From NCBI RefSeq assembly GCF_027460265.1, contig NZ_JAPZBC010000001.1, positions 4,692,001 through 4,756,000 of the forward strand: 64,000 nt of DNA, read 5' to 3'. Position 1 is the first letter of the stretch. Every line of letters starts with the position of its first letter. This stretch comes from Streptomyces sp. WMMC940 (GTDB lineage Bacteria > Actinomycetota > Actinomycetes > Streptomycetales > Streptomycetaceae). The notes under the pieces are model-generated. The model searched no databases and had not been told where the DNA came from. It worked only from the letters and a program-made list of their open reading frames with translations. Shown here in pieces: positions 17,490-25,934 of the stretch. Made by a program: the position numbers and the translations under genes.

Positions 17490-18077
17490 GTGCGCAAGGA
17501 TGCCGCCGTGGCCGATGACCGTTCAGGCAGGGCCCGGCATCGCGCCGACTCGTCGCGCACCAGCACATCCGTCCCTGACGAGGAGCTGATGCGCGTGCTG
17601 TATCAGGAGCACGCCGGACCTCTCCTCGCCTATGTGCTCCGCCTCGTGGCCGGCGACCGCCAGCGTGCCGAGGACGTGGTACAGGAGACGCTCATCCGTG
17701 CCTGGAAGAACGCCGGTCAGCTCAATCGGGCCACCGGCTCTGTCCGACCCTGGCTGGTGACGGTCGCAAGGCGTATCGTCATCGACGGTCACCGCAGCCG
17801 GCAGGCCCGGCCGCAGGAGGTCGATCCGTCGCCGCTGGAGGTCATGCCCGCGGAGGACGAGATCGACAAGGCGTTGTGGCTGATGACGCTATCCGATGCG
17901 CTCGATGATTTGACCCCTGCTCACAGGGAAGTACTCGTCGAGACGTATTTCAAAGGGCGTACGGTCAATGAGGCGGCCGAGAAGCTCGGCATACCCAGCG
18001 GGACCGTGCGGTCCCGTGTGTTCTACGCACTGCGTTCCATGAAGCTCGCTCTGGAGGAGAGGGGGGTCACGGCATGA
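17490..18077 (+). CDS. sigU: ECF sigma factor, SigU-like
   Basis: 195 residues from GTG. Region 2 spans about 35-100 (LYQEHAGPLLAYVLRLVAGD, AEDVVQETLIRAWKNAGQ, RPWLVTVARRIVID) and region 4 about 130-190 (DALDDLTPAHREVLVETYFKG, then AAEKLGIPSGTVRSRVFYALR as the -35 binding helix-turn-helix). The stop overlaps the anti-sigma gene by 4 bases. The sigma/anti-sigma pair between the CGNR and HelD genes corresponds in position to sigU-rsuA of S. coelicolor, where excess SigU blocks aerial growth (recalled). The subgroup naming relies on order and is less certain than the ECF call. Confidence 0.85.
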   Translation: MRKDAAVADDRSGRARHRADSSRTSTSVPDEELMRVLYQEHAGPLLAYVLRLVAGDRQRAEDVVQETLIRAWKNAGQLNRATGSVRPWLVTVARRIVIDGHRSRQARPQEVDPSPLEVMPAEDEIDKALWLMTLSDALDDLTPAHREVLVETYFKGRTVNEAAEKLGIPSGTVRSRVFYALRSMKLALEERGVTA

Positions 18078-18925
18078 ACAGGCAGGACCAGTTCGGGCAT
18101 TTCGGACAGTCCGAAGAGGGGTCGGTCCACGAGACGGCCGGGGCGTACGTCCTCGGCATCCTCGACGACGCGGAAGCCACCGCGTTCGAGGCGCATCTGG
18201 CCGGCTGCGACATCTGTGCCGCCCACCTCGAGGAGTTCGCGGGCATGGAGCCGATGCTGGCGATGCTCGCCGAGGCCCCGGCGCAGCCGGCCGTGCCCCG
18301 GCAACCCACCGCGCTGCCCTTCGACAGCAGGATCATGCAGCCGCCGCCCCGGCCCACCGCCACGGTCCCGACGGCGCCGAGCCCGCAGCTGCTGGACCGG
18401 CTCGTGGACGAGGTCGCGGTCAAGCGCTCCCGGAAGCGCCGTCGCAGCATGTACATGATCGCGGCTTCGGCCGTGCTGATCCTGGGCGGTCCCGCGGTCG
18501 CGGTGGTCGTCACCCAGGACGACGCCACGGCGGGCAACGTCGCGGCGCCGCACCCGACCAGCCCCGCGGAGGACGAGTTCTTCGCCGGCATGGCGGAGAA
18601 GGTCGAGGCGACGGACGCGGTCACCAAGGTCACCGCCACCGTCGGCCTGGAGGAGAAGGGCTGGGGCACCCACGCGGTCCTGGAGCTCAAGAACGTCAAG
18701 GGCCCCCAGAAGTGCAGCCTCATCGCCGTCTCCAGGAGCGGTGAGGAGGAGGTCGTGACCTCCTGGTCCGTCCCCGAGCGCGGGTACGGCATCGCCGACA
18801 GCACGAACAAAGAGGCCAAGAAGCCCCTGTACATCCACGGCGGCGCCGCGATGGACCGCAACGAGATCGATCACTTCGAGGTCCGCACCTTCGACGGGAA
18901 GCGCCTGGTGGAGGTCGGCGCCTGA
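18074..18925 (+). CDS. rsuA: anti-sigma factor with zinc-finger domain (RsuA-like)
   Basis: 283 residues. The N-terminal domain (about 10-65) has the anti-sigma zinc-finger layout, with H (VHETAGAYVLGILDD), then H-L-x-x-C-x-x-C (FEAHLAGCDICAAHLEEF), the H-x3-C-x2-C motif that binds zinc and the sigma factor. A transmembrane helix near 130-150 (SMYMIAASAVLILGGPAVAV) follows a basic stop-transfer stretch, and about 130 residues lie outside the cell. So the protein would hold SigU at the membrane and release it on an envelope signal, probably by proteolysis. It is translationally coupled to sigU (ATGA). Confidence 0.88.
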   Translation: MNRQDQFGHFGQSEEGSVHETAGAYVLGILDDAEATAFEAHLAGCDICAAHLEEFAGMEPMLAMLAEAPAQPAVPRQPTALPFDSRIMQPPPRPTATVPTAPSPQLLDRLVDEVAVKRSRKRRRSMYMIAASAVLILGGPAVAVVVTQDDATAGNVAAPHPTSPAEDEFFAGMAEKVEATDAVTKVTATVGLEEKGWGTHAVLELKNVKGPQKCSLIAVSRSGEEEVVTSWSVPERGYGIADSTNKEAKKPLYIHGGAAMDRNEIDHFEVRTFDGKRLVEVGA

Positions 18926-18972
18926 ACCACGGACACCCGGACCACGACAGCGGACCTTCCGCCTGACATAAC

Positions 18973-19024
18973 GGCCCCCTTCGCGTACGGTTGACGGCTG
19001 CCCAGTGCACGTCAGAAGGGGGCC
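18973..19024 (+). promoter_or_regulatory. inverted repeat covering the helD ribosome site
   Basis: GGCCCCCTTC (18973-18982) and GAAGGGGGCC (19015-19024) are exact 10-base inverted arms 32 bases apart. The right arm is the GAAGGGGG ribosome-binding sequence and ends 3 bases before GTG 19028. If both arms are in the mRNA, folding would block translation. Confidence 0.55.
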
Positions 19025-19027
19025 ACG

Positions 19028-21313
19028 GTGGCCGCGCAGGAAGCCGCTGTCGACTCGGTCCGGGACCGCGAGATCCTTGTCGAACAGGACCATCTGGACC
19101 AGGTGTACCGCCGCCTCGAGGAGAAGATCCACGAGGCGGAGTTCCTGATGGACGACGCCGCCAAACGCGGCCAGGTCGGCACCCCCGGCGCGCTCGCCGA
19201 GCGGGACGCCCAGGTGTTCCGGGCCGGGATCCACCTCAACCGGCTCAACAGCGAGTTCGAGGACTTCCTCTTCGGCCGGATCGACCTGCTGCGCGGCAAG
19301 GACGGCAAGAAGGGGCCCGACGGGGCGTACACCTCCGTCGAGCCGGCCGAGGACGCCGTGCGGGCGGACGGTACGGGGCAGTACGCCGACATCGCCGAGA
19401 CGCTGCACATCGGCCGGATCGGCGTGCTCGACAGCGACTACGCGCCCCTGGTCATCGACTGGCGCGCCCCGGCCGCGGCGCCCTTCTACCGCTCCACCCC
19501 CGTCGACCCCGGCCGTGTCGTGCGCCGTCGCGTCATCCGTTCCAAGGGCCGCCGCGTCCTCGGCGTCGAGGACGACCTGATGCGCCCAGAGCTGACCGCA
19601 CGCCTCGGCGGCGCCGAACTGCCCGTCGTCGGCGACGGCGCCCTGATGGCCGCGCTCGGCCAGGCCCGCACCCACACCATGCGGGACATCGTGTCCTCCA
19701 TCCAGGCCGAGCAGGACCTGGTGATCAGGGCGCCCGCCGCCTCGGTCACGGAGGTCTCCGGCGGCCCGGGCACCGGGAAGACGGCCGTCGCGCTCCACCG
19801 GGCCGCGTACCTGCTCTACCAGGACCGACGCCGGTACGCGGGCGGCATCCTGGTGGTCTCCCCGACCCCGCTGCTGGTCGCCTACACCGAGGGCGTGCTG
19901 CCCTCGCTGGGCGAGGAGGGGCAGGTCGCGATCCGGGCGGTCGGCTCCCTGGTGGACGGGGCCGAGGCCACCACGTACGACGATCCGGCCGTCGCCCGCG
20001 TCAAAGGCTCGCTGCGGATGCTGAAGGTGCTGCGCAAGGCGGCCCGCGGCGCCCTGGAGCTCGGCGAGACACCCGACCGGCTGCGGGTGGTGGCCTTCGG
20101 CCGCCGGCTGGAGCTGGAGTCCGACGAGCTCCAGCGCATCCGCCACAACACGCTGGGCGGCACCGCGCCGGTCAACCTGCTGCGGCCGCGGGCCCGGCGA
20201 CTGCTCCTGGACGCCCTGTACGCGAAGTCGGGCGCGGCCGGCCGGCACACCGACCCGGAGCTGGCCGCCGAGCTGCGCTCCTCCTTCGACGACGACGTCA
20301 CCTCGGAGGACTCCTTCATCGACTTCCTCGATGCCTGGTGGCCCGAGCTGACGCCGCTCGGGGTGCTCGCGGCGATGGCCGACGAGCGCCGGCTAGGCCG
20401 CTGGTCACGAAGGGTCCTCAACCCCGGCGAGGTGCGAAGACTCGCCCGCAGCCTGAGACGCGACGGCCTGTCCGCGCACGACGTCGCGGCCCTCGACGAA
20501 CTCCAGGCGATCCTCGGCACCCCGGTCCGCCCGAGGAAGAAGCGCGAGGCCGATCCGCTGGACCAGCTCACCGGACTGGAGGAGCTGATGCCGCAGCGCG
20601 AGGAGTCCCAGCGCGAGCGGGCCGAGCGGCTGGCTGCGGAACGCACCGAGTACGCCCACGTCATCGTGGACGAGGCGCAGGACCTCACGCCCATGCAGTG
20701 GCGGATGGTCGGCCGCCGCGGCCGGCACGCCACCTGGACGATCGTGGGCGATCCCGCCCAGTCGTCCTGGTCGGACCCGGACGAGGCCGCCGAGGCCCGC
20801 GACGACGCCCTCGGCACCCGCCCGCGCCGGCGCTTCGAACTCACCGTGAACTACCGCAACCCCTTGGAGGTCGCCGAGCTCGCCGCCCGGGTGCTGACGC
20901 TGGCCATGCCGGGAATGGTGGCGCCCCGCGCCGTCCGCTCGACGGGCCTGCGGCCCCGGTTCGCGGTGGCGCGCGACGACCTGGAGCGGACCGTCCGGCT
21001 GGAGACCCAGCGACTCCTGGACGAGGTGGACGGCACCGTCGGCGTCGTGGTCGCGATGGACCGGCGCGCGGAGGCCACCCGCTGGCTCGACGGTCTCGGC
21101 GACCGCGCGGTCGCCCTCGGTTCGCTCGAGGCGAAGGGGCTGGAGTACGACGCGACGGTGGTCGTCTCGCCCGCGGAGATCGCCGACGAGTCGCCGGCCG
21201 GCCTGCGGGTGCTGTACGTGGCGCTGACCCGCGCCACCCAGCAGCTCACCGTGGTCTCGGGCCGGCGCGACGAGCCGGACGCGGACGGGGTCCCGGATCT
21301 GCTGAGGGACTGA
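19028..21313 (+). CDS. HelD-like RNA polymerase-recycling ATPase
   Basis: 761 residues from GTG. The N-terminal 60 residues form a long helical arm (QEAAVDSVRDREILVEQDHL, EEKIHEAEFLMDDAAKRGQ), the part of HelD that reaches into the RNA polymerase channel. A UvrD-type ATPase follows with Walker A GGPGTGKTAVALHR (about 241-254), Walker B VDEAQDLTPMQWRMV, GDPAQSSW and the final LYVALTRATQQL motif. Actinobacterial HelD/HelR proteins pull stalled RNA polymerase off DNA; some members protect it from rifamycins. I saw no rifamycin-associated element upstream, so a housekeeping rather than drug-induced member is more likely. Confidence 0.88.
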   Translation: MAAQEAAVDSVRDREILVEQDHLDQVYRRLEEKIHEAEFLMDDAAKRGQVGTPGALAERDAQVFRAGIHLNRLNSEFEDFLFGRIDLLRGKDGKKGPDGAYTSVEPAEDAVRADGTGQYADIAETLHIGRIGVLDSDYAPLVIDWRAPAAAPFYRSTPVDPGRVVRRRVIRSKGRRVLGVEDDLMRPELTARLGGAELPVVGDGALMAALGQARTHTMRDIVSSIQAEQDLVIRAPAASVTEVSGGPGTGKTAVALHRAAYLLYQDRRRYAGGILVVSPTPLLVAYTEGVLPSLGEEGQVAIRAVGSLVDGAEATTYDDPAVARVKGSLRMLKVLRKAARGALELGETPDRLRVVAFGRRLELESDELQRIRHNTLGGTAPVNLLRPRARRLLLDALYAKSGAAGRHTDPELAAELRSSFDDDVTSEDSFIDFLDAWWPELTPLGVLAAMADERRLGRWSRRVLNPGEVRRLARSLRRDGLSAHDVAALDELQAILGTPVRPRKKREADPLDQLTGLEELMPQREESQRERAERLAAERTEYAHVIVDEAQDLTPMQWRMVGRRGRHATWTIVGDPAQSSWSDPDEAAEARDDALGTRPRRRFELTVNYRNPLEVAELAARVLTLAMPGMVAPRAVRSTGLRPRFAVARDDLERTVRLETQRLLDEVDGTVGVVVAMDRRAEATRWLDGLGDRAVALGSLEAKGLEYDATVVVSPAEIADESPAGLRVLYVALTRATQQLTVVSGRRDEPDADGVPDLLRD

Positions 21314-21439
21314 GGGCCCGCCCGGACCTGCCGGGGGACGTCCCGCACGCCCCCCGTCCTGTTGGCGGACCGCGGGCCGGACGGGGCGGACGGCCGAACG
21401 GGGGTCAACTCGCGGAGCGGGGAATCACCTTCTGGGACT

Positions 21440-21600
21440 CTTTGTTAGCCTGTGTGTGGCACCGGCTCGATCCAAGCCCCCGGGCCCAACCTTCGTCCCT
21501 CAGAGGGACCACTTGCCGCGAGGCGAGCATGGCGGGTCGGTGTCACCAGAGCATCGGGAAGAGGAGGTCCGCGTCACCACGGTGACGCGGACCTCTTCCG
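21440..21600 (+). ncRNA. possible small RNA or attenuator ending in a strong terminator
   Basis: Between helD and the malic enzyme gene lies a 460-base gap. At 21564-21595 a 15-bp perfect hairpin (GAGGTCCGCGTCACC mirrored) ends in TTCC, far from any coding end: the helD stop is 250 bases away. A TTAGCCT sequence at about 21443 could be a -10 box, giving a transcript of roughly 145 bases. It might be a small RNA, a terminated leader of the malic enzyme gene, or simply the helD terminator after a long 3' tail. Only the hairpin is certain. Confidence 0.35.
21564..21595 (+). terminator. 15-bp hairpin terminator
   Basis: GAGGTCCGCGTCACC (21564-21578) and GGTGACGCGGACCTC (21581-21595) are exact inverted arms followed by TTCCGTTTCCCC. 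In practice the innermost pair opens to give a 4-base loop. Confidence 0.85.
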
Positions 21601-21674
21601 TTTCCCCGTTCTTCTGCCGCTCCATTGCTTCTCGTATGGTGGAAGAAATTTTCCAAAACCAAAACGACCAGTAT

Positions 21675-21735
21675 TACCTGCTACTGGCAGGTAGGTGCGA
21701 CCATCGGATGGCTCCGCCCGGTCACCACCGGGCGG
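21675..21735 (+). promoter_or_regulatory. two hairpins in the malic enzyme leader
   Basis: TACCTGC/GCAGGTA (21675-21681, 21687-21693; loop of 5) and CCGCCCGGT/ACCGGGCGG (21714-21722, 21727-21735; loop CACC) lie just upstream of the malic enzyme start. The preceding 40 bases (about 21640-21675) are unusually AT-rich for this chromosome, with GGAAGAAATTTTCC and runs of A, a likely promoter or untranslated region. It could form a structured leader; no known riboswitch family was recognised. Confidence 0.45.
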
Positions 21736-21773
21736 TGCGGCAACGAAGCTAGGGAAAGCAGAGGAACTCGGCC

Positions 21774-23207
21774 ATGGCAACGGCGCCCAGCGTCTCGTAC
21801 TCGATGACGGTCCGGCTGGAGGTGCCCGCGAGCGGAACCGCGGTCTCGCAGCTCACCACCGCCGTGGAGTCCTCCGGCGGCTCGGTCACCGGTCTCGACG
21901 TCACCGCGTCCGGCCACGAGAAGCTCCGGATCGACGTCACCATCGCGGCGACCTCCACGACGCACGCGGACGAGATCGTCGAGAAGCTGAACGGCATCGA
22001 GGGCGTCACCCTCGGCAAGGTGTCCGACCGGACCTTCCTCATGCACCTCGGCGGCAAGATCGAGATGCAGTCCAAGCACCCCATCCGCAACCGTGACGAC
22101 CTCTCCATGGTCTACACCCCGGGCGTGGCCCGCGTGTGCATGGCCATCGCCGAGAACCCCGAGGACGCCCGCCGCCTCACCATCAAGCGCAACTCCGTCG
22201 CCGTCGTGACGGACGGCTCCGCCGTGCTCGGCCTCGGCAACATCGGCCCGAAGGCCGCCCTGCCCGTCATGGAGGGCAAGGCGGCCCTCTTCAAGCGCTT
22301 CGCCGGCATCGACGCCTGGCCGATCTGCCTGGACACCCAGGACACCGACGCCATCGTCGAGATCGTCAAGGCCATCGCCCCGGGCTTCGCCGGCATCAAC
22401 CTGGAGGACATCTCCGCGCCCCGCTGCTTCGAGATCGAGGCACGGCTGCGCGAGGCCCTCGACATCCCGGTCTTCCACGACGACCAGCACGGCACCGCGA
22501 TCGTCGTGCTCGCCGCCCTCACCAACGCACTGCGCGTGGTGGGCAAGGCGGTTGGGGACGTCCGGGTCGTGATGTCCGGCGCCGGAGCGGCCGGTACGGC
22601 CATCCTGAAGCTGCTCATCGCGGCGGGCGTGAAGCACGCCGTCGTCGCCGACATCCACGGCGTCGTGCACGCCGGCCGCGAGGACCTCGTGGACGCCGCC
22701 CCCGGGTCGGCGCTGCGCTGGATCGCCGACAACACCAACCCCGAGGGCGTCACCGGCACGCTGAGGGAAGCGGTGCGCGGCGCCGACGTGTTCATCGGCG
22801 TCTCCGCCCCGAACGTGCTGGGCGCGGAGGACGTCGCGCGGATGGCGGACGGCGCGATCGTGTTCGCGCTCGCGAACCCCGACCCCGAGGTGGACCCGGC
22901 AATCGCCCGGCAGACCGCGGCAGTTGTGGCCACCGGCCGCAGCGACTTCCCGAACCAGATCAACAACGTGCTGGTGTTCCCGGGTGTCTTCCGCGGCCTC
23001 CTGGACGCGCAGTCGCGCACCGTCAACACGGAGATGATGCTCGCCGCGGCCACGGCGCTGGCGGACGTCGTCACCGAGGACGAGCTCAACCCGAACTACA
23101 TCATCCCGTCCGTCTTCAACGACAAGGTCGCCGGCGCCGTCGCCGGGGCCGTCCGGGACGCCGCGAGGGCGGCGGGCGCGGCTGTGACGGGCCCCACCCC
23201 GTCCTGA
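21774..23207 (+). CDS. NAD(P)-dependent malic enzyme with N-terminal ACT domain
   Basis: 477 residues. Residues 1-85 form an ACT-like regulatory domain (YSMTVRLEVPASGTAVSQLT; KLRIDVTIAATSTTHADEI), absent from minimal malic enzymes. The catalytic part has VYTPGVARVC, KRNSVAVVTDGSAVLGLGNIG, the metal-binding region GINLEDISAPRCFEIE and FHDDQHGTAIV, and a Rossmann fold with MSGAGAAGTAILKLL. It oxidises malate to pyruvate and CO2, linking the TCA cycle to gluconeogenesis and supplying reducing power. The ACT domain suggests control by a small ligand. AGGGAAAGCAGAGGA lies upstream of ATG 21774. Cofactor preference (NAD or NADP) cannot be decided by eye. Confidence 0.94.
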   Translation: MATAPSVSYSMTVRLEVPASGTAVSQLTTAVESSGGSVTGLDVTASGHEKLRIDVTIAATSTTHADEIVEKLNGIEGVTLGKVSDRTFLMHLGGKIEMQSKHPIRNRDDLSMVYTPGVARVCMAIAENPEDARRLTIKRNSVAVVTDGSAVLGLGNIGPKAALPVMEGKAALFKRFAGIDAWPICLDTQDTDAIVEIVKAIAPGFAGINLEDISAPRCFEIEARLREALDIPVFHDDQHGTAIVVLAALTNALRVVGKAVGDVRVVMSGAGAAGTAILKLLIAAGVKHAVVADIHGVVHAGREDLVDAAPGSALRWIADNTNPEGVTGTLREAVRGADVFIGVSAPNVLGAEDVARMADGAIVFALANPDPEVDPAIARQTAAVVATGRSDFPNQINNVLVFPGVFRGLLDAQSRTVNTEMMLAAATALADVVTEDELNPNYIIPSVFNDKVAGAVAGAVRDAARAAGAAVTGPTPS

Positions 23208-23561
23208 GTCCGGCGCGTCGCGAGTCGCGGGCCCGGAAAACCGCCCTTAGGGTGGCGGACCATGGGCCCGCTACGGGCCGCACGACTTCGGAGGATCCGT
23301 CCTCCGGAGGCTCCTTCGGACCGTTCCGGCTCCGTGGAGTCCGCAGGGAGTCGACGGAACGTCACCGGAACGAGCCAGTGGCGCTTTTCGTGTGACTCCG
23401 GAGGGTGCCGGATTGGCTTTCCCGCCGCTGGTGGGGGCAGGATGCTCAATTGGGCGCGAGGGTCTGACAGCAGACCCGGGTCCGGGGAACTGTCCGAGGG
23501 CCCTGGCAGCATCGGCTTCGATCTCACGCCTCACAGGCAAGAAGAACACGGGAGTAAGAAC
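23208..23561 (+). other. 354-base gap upstream of the HU gene
   Basis: No gene found. It contains a GGAGGA/TCCTCC hairpin (23290-23305, TCCG loop) next to the palindrome CCTCCGGAGG, and a lower-GC patch around 23380-23460 that probably holds the HU promoter, though no clear -35/-10 pair stands out. Confidence 0.4.
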
Positions 23562-23843
23562 ATGAACCGCAGTGAGCTGGTGGCCGCGCTGGCCGACCGT
23601 GCCGAGGTGACCCGCAAGGACGCCGACGCTGTGCTGGCCGCCTTCGCCGAGGTCGTCGGCGAGATCGTCGCCAAGGGCGACGAGAAGGTCACCATCCCCG
23701 GTTTCCTGACCTTCGAGCGCACCCACCGTGCCGCTCGCACCGCTCGTAACCCGCAGACCGGCGACCCGATCCAGATCCCGGCCGGCTACAGCGTGAAGGT
23801 CTCCGCGGGCTCCAAGCTCAAGGAAGCCGCGAAGGGCAAGTAA
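23562..23843 (+). CDS. hup: DNA-binding protein HU
   Basis: 93 residues, the length of a plain HU (HupA type) and without the Lys/Ala-rich tail of HupS. It begins NRSELVAALADRAEVTRKDAD, contains the dimer core with VTIPGFLTFERTHRAARTARNPQTGD and the DNA-embracing beta arm around RNPQTGDPIQIPA. HU is a major nucleoid protein that bends DNA. It has its own promoter region and terminator; murA lies opposite downstream. A GGAGTAAG sequence precedes ATG 23562. Confidence 0.96.
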   Translation: MNRSELVAALADRAEVTRKDADAVLAAFAEVVGEIVAKGDEKVTIPGFLTFERTHRAARTARNPQTGDPIQIPAGYSVKVSAGSKLKEAAKGK

Positions 23844-23850
23844 GCCCCAG

Positions 23851-23897
23851 AGCGCGAGGGCGGCCACTTCCCGTCGGGGGGTGGCCGCCTTCGCGCT
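23851..23897 (+). terminator. HU terminator hairpin
   Basis: AGCGCGAGGGCGGCCAC (23851-23867) pairs with GTGGCCGCCTTCGCGCT (23881-23897) over 17 positions with a single G-U, 8 bases after the HU stop; loop of 13. Confidence 0.85.
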
Positions 23898-24260
23898 GTC
23901 CGAGGCCGCGACGGGCCGCGGCGCCCCGGTCGGGACCCCGCGCACGCCTGGGCCGCCGAGGAGGCCGCCTCAGGGAGGCGTGCGTTGCCCACCGGGGCGT
24001 CGGGGCGGGGCGCACGGGACCGTGGGCGGCCCCGCCGCGCCGCCGCGCGCGGCCTTCGGCGCGAGTGCGGCCGTGCCGCCCGAGCGCGGCGCCCGGCCGT
24101 GGGCGCCCGGCGTCGGCGGTGCGGGGAGGTGTCTGCCTGCGGCCGTGGTGCGTGCCTGCGGTGCACGGGGGACGGGCGCCTGTACGCGGTCGGGTCGGAG
24201 GCGAGGTGCCCGCGGTCGCGCGGGGACGGCGCACCCGCCCCCGTCGCGTACGGGAACGCA
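23898..24260. other. GC-extreme gap between HU and murA
   Basis: About 360 bases of very G+C-rich sequence between two terminators. Readable frames on both strands are Arg/Ala/Pro/Gly-rich with no recognisable motif, and no ribosome site or domain supports a gene. Confidence 0.5.
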
Positions 24261-24302
24261 CCGAGCGCCGGCGGGCCGCGGGGCGCCCGGACCGGCGCTC
24301 GG
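24261..24302 (-). terminator. murA terminator hairpin
   Basis: CCGAGCGCCGG (24261-24271) and CCGGCGCTCGG (24292-24302) are exact inverted arms, 13 bases beyond the murA stop on the minus strand, with further G/C pairing inside the loop. Confidence 0.75.
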
Positions 24303-24315
24303 AGAGACGGGTGGG

Positions 24316-25656
24316 TCAGACGACCGCGCCGCGCGGAAGCTCGACCTTCGCGCCGAGCTCGACGAGCTTCTCCATGAAGTTCTCGTAGCCGCGGTTGATG
24401 AGGTCGATCCCGTGCACCCGGGACGTCCCCTGCGCCGCCAGCGCCGCGATCAGGTACGAGAAGCCGCCGCGCAGGTCGGGGATCACCAGATCCGAGCCCT
24501 GGAGCTTCGTCGGGCCGGACACGACCGCCGAGTGCAGGAAGTTGCGCTGGCCGAAGCGGCAGTCCGAGCCGCCCAGGCACTCCCGGTACAGCTGGATGTG
24601 CGCACCCATCTGGTTGAGCGCCGAGGTGAAGCCGAGCCGTGACTCGTACACCGTCTCGTGCACGATCGACAGGCCCGCAGCCTGCGTGAGCGCCACCACC
24701 AGGGGCTGCTGCCAGTCCGTCTGGAAGCCGGGGTGCACGTCGGTCTCCAGGGCGATCGCGTTGAGGGAGCCGCCCGGGTGCCAGAAGCGGATGCCCTCGT
24801 CGTCGATCTCGAAGGCGCCGCCGACCTTCCGGTAGGTGTTGAGGAAGGTCATCATCGAGCGCTGCTGCGCGCCGCGCACGTAGATGTTGCCCTCGGTCGC
24901 CAGCGCCGCCGAGGCCCAGGACGCCGCCTCCAGCCGGTCCGGGAGCGCCCGGTGGGTGTAGCCGCCGAGGCGGTCCACACCGGTGATCCGGATGGTCCGG
25001 TCGGTGTCCATGGAAATGATCGCGCCCATTTTCTGCAGGACGCAGATCAGGTCCTCGATCTCCGGCTCCACCGCCGCGTTCGACAGCTCCGTGACGCCCT
25101 CCGCCAGCACCGCGGTCAACAGCACCTGCTCGGTGGAGCCGACCGACGGATACGGCAGTCGGATCTTGCATCCGCGAAGCCGCTGCGGGGCCTCCAGGTA
25201 CTGCCCGTCCGCCCGCTTCTCGATCTTCGCACCGAACTGCCGCAGCACGTCGAAGTGGAAGTCGATCGGCCGGCCGCCGATGTCGCAGCCGCCCAGCCCC
25301 GGGATGAAGGCGTGCCCGAGCCGGTGCAGCAGCGGGCCGCAGAACAGGATCGGAATGCGCGATGAACCGGCGTGGGCGTCGATGTCCGCGACGTTGGCGC
25401 TCTCGACGTGTGTCGGGTCGAGCACCAGTTCGCCGGGCTCGTCCCCGGGGCGCACCGTCACCCCGTGCAGCTGCAGCAGACCGCGGACGACCCGTACGTC
25501 GCGGATGTCGGGCACGTTGCGCAGCCGGCTCGGCTCGCTGCCGAGCAGCGCGGCGACCATAGCCTTCGGCACCAGGTTCTTGGCGCCGCGGACGCGGATC
25601 TCGCCCTCCAGCGGGGTTCCGCCGTGGACAAGCAGTACATCGTCTGTGCCGGTCAT
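24316..25656 (-). CDS. murA: UDP-N-acetylglucosamine 1-carboxyvinyltransferase MurA
   Basis: 446 residues with the EPSP-synthase-type double domain. The opening VHGGTPLEGEIRVRGAKNLVPKAM supplies the substrate-binding Lys-Asn pair, and LGGCDIGGRPIDFH carries the catalytic Cys of the active-site loop. That Cys is the target of fosfomycin; Mycobacterium has Asp there and is resistant, so this enzyme should be fosfomycin-sensitive in principle. MurA attaches enolpyruvate to UDP-GlcNAc, the first committed step of peptidoglycan synthesis. It is monocistronic here, converging on HU. Streptomyces often carries a second murA; this one is the conserved core copy by position. Confidence 0.96.
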   Translation of the reverse strand: MTGTDDVLLVHGGTPLEGEIRVRGAKNLVPKAMVAALLGSEPSRLRNVPDIRDVRVVRGLLQLHGVTVRPGDEPGELVLDPTHVESANVADIDAHAGSSRIPILFCGPLLHRLGHAFIPGLGGCDIGGRPIDFHFDVLRQFGAKIEKRADGQYLEAPQRLRGCKIRLPYPSVGSTEQVLLTAVLAEGVTELSNAAVEPEIEDLICVLQKMGAIISMDTDRTIRITGVDRLGGYTHRALPDRLEAASWASAALATEGNIYVRGAQQRSMMTFLNTYRKVGGAFEIDDEGIRFWHPGGSLNAIALETDVHPGFQTDWQQPLVVALTQAAGLSIVHETVYESRLGFTSALNQMGAHIQLYRECLGGSDCRFGQRNFLHSAVVSGPTKLQGSDLVIPDLRGGFSYLIAALAAQGTSRVHGIDLINRGYENFMEKLVELGAKVELPRGAVV

Positions 25657-25934
25657 GAATCTCGCGTTCCGGAGGGTCCTCCCAGTGGAGCCGGGGAGGA
25701 GTTCGGGCAGGGGCCAGAGAAAAGGTTAAGGCCCTCCTACCCCTGTCTCGTAAGGCCAAGGGCACACCACAGGTGTAATGAATTCGGCACAATACGTTCT
25801 GTTTCGTTGCGCCTCCGGAGGGTCACCATCCGCTTTCTTCGGCGGGCGCGCCCTCCCGCTGCCGCGGTGCGCCCTGAGCTGCGTCGGCCCGGACCGGGAC
25901 GCCCGCTCCCCGCGGAGGGCGAAGATGCGGGATC

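Noticed and set aside
23881..24642. Plus-strand frame between HU and murA
   Set aside because: It starts inside the HU terminator and runs antisense into murA; composition is Arg/Gly/Ala-rich and meaningless.
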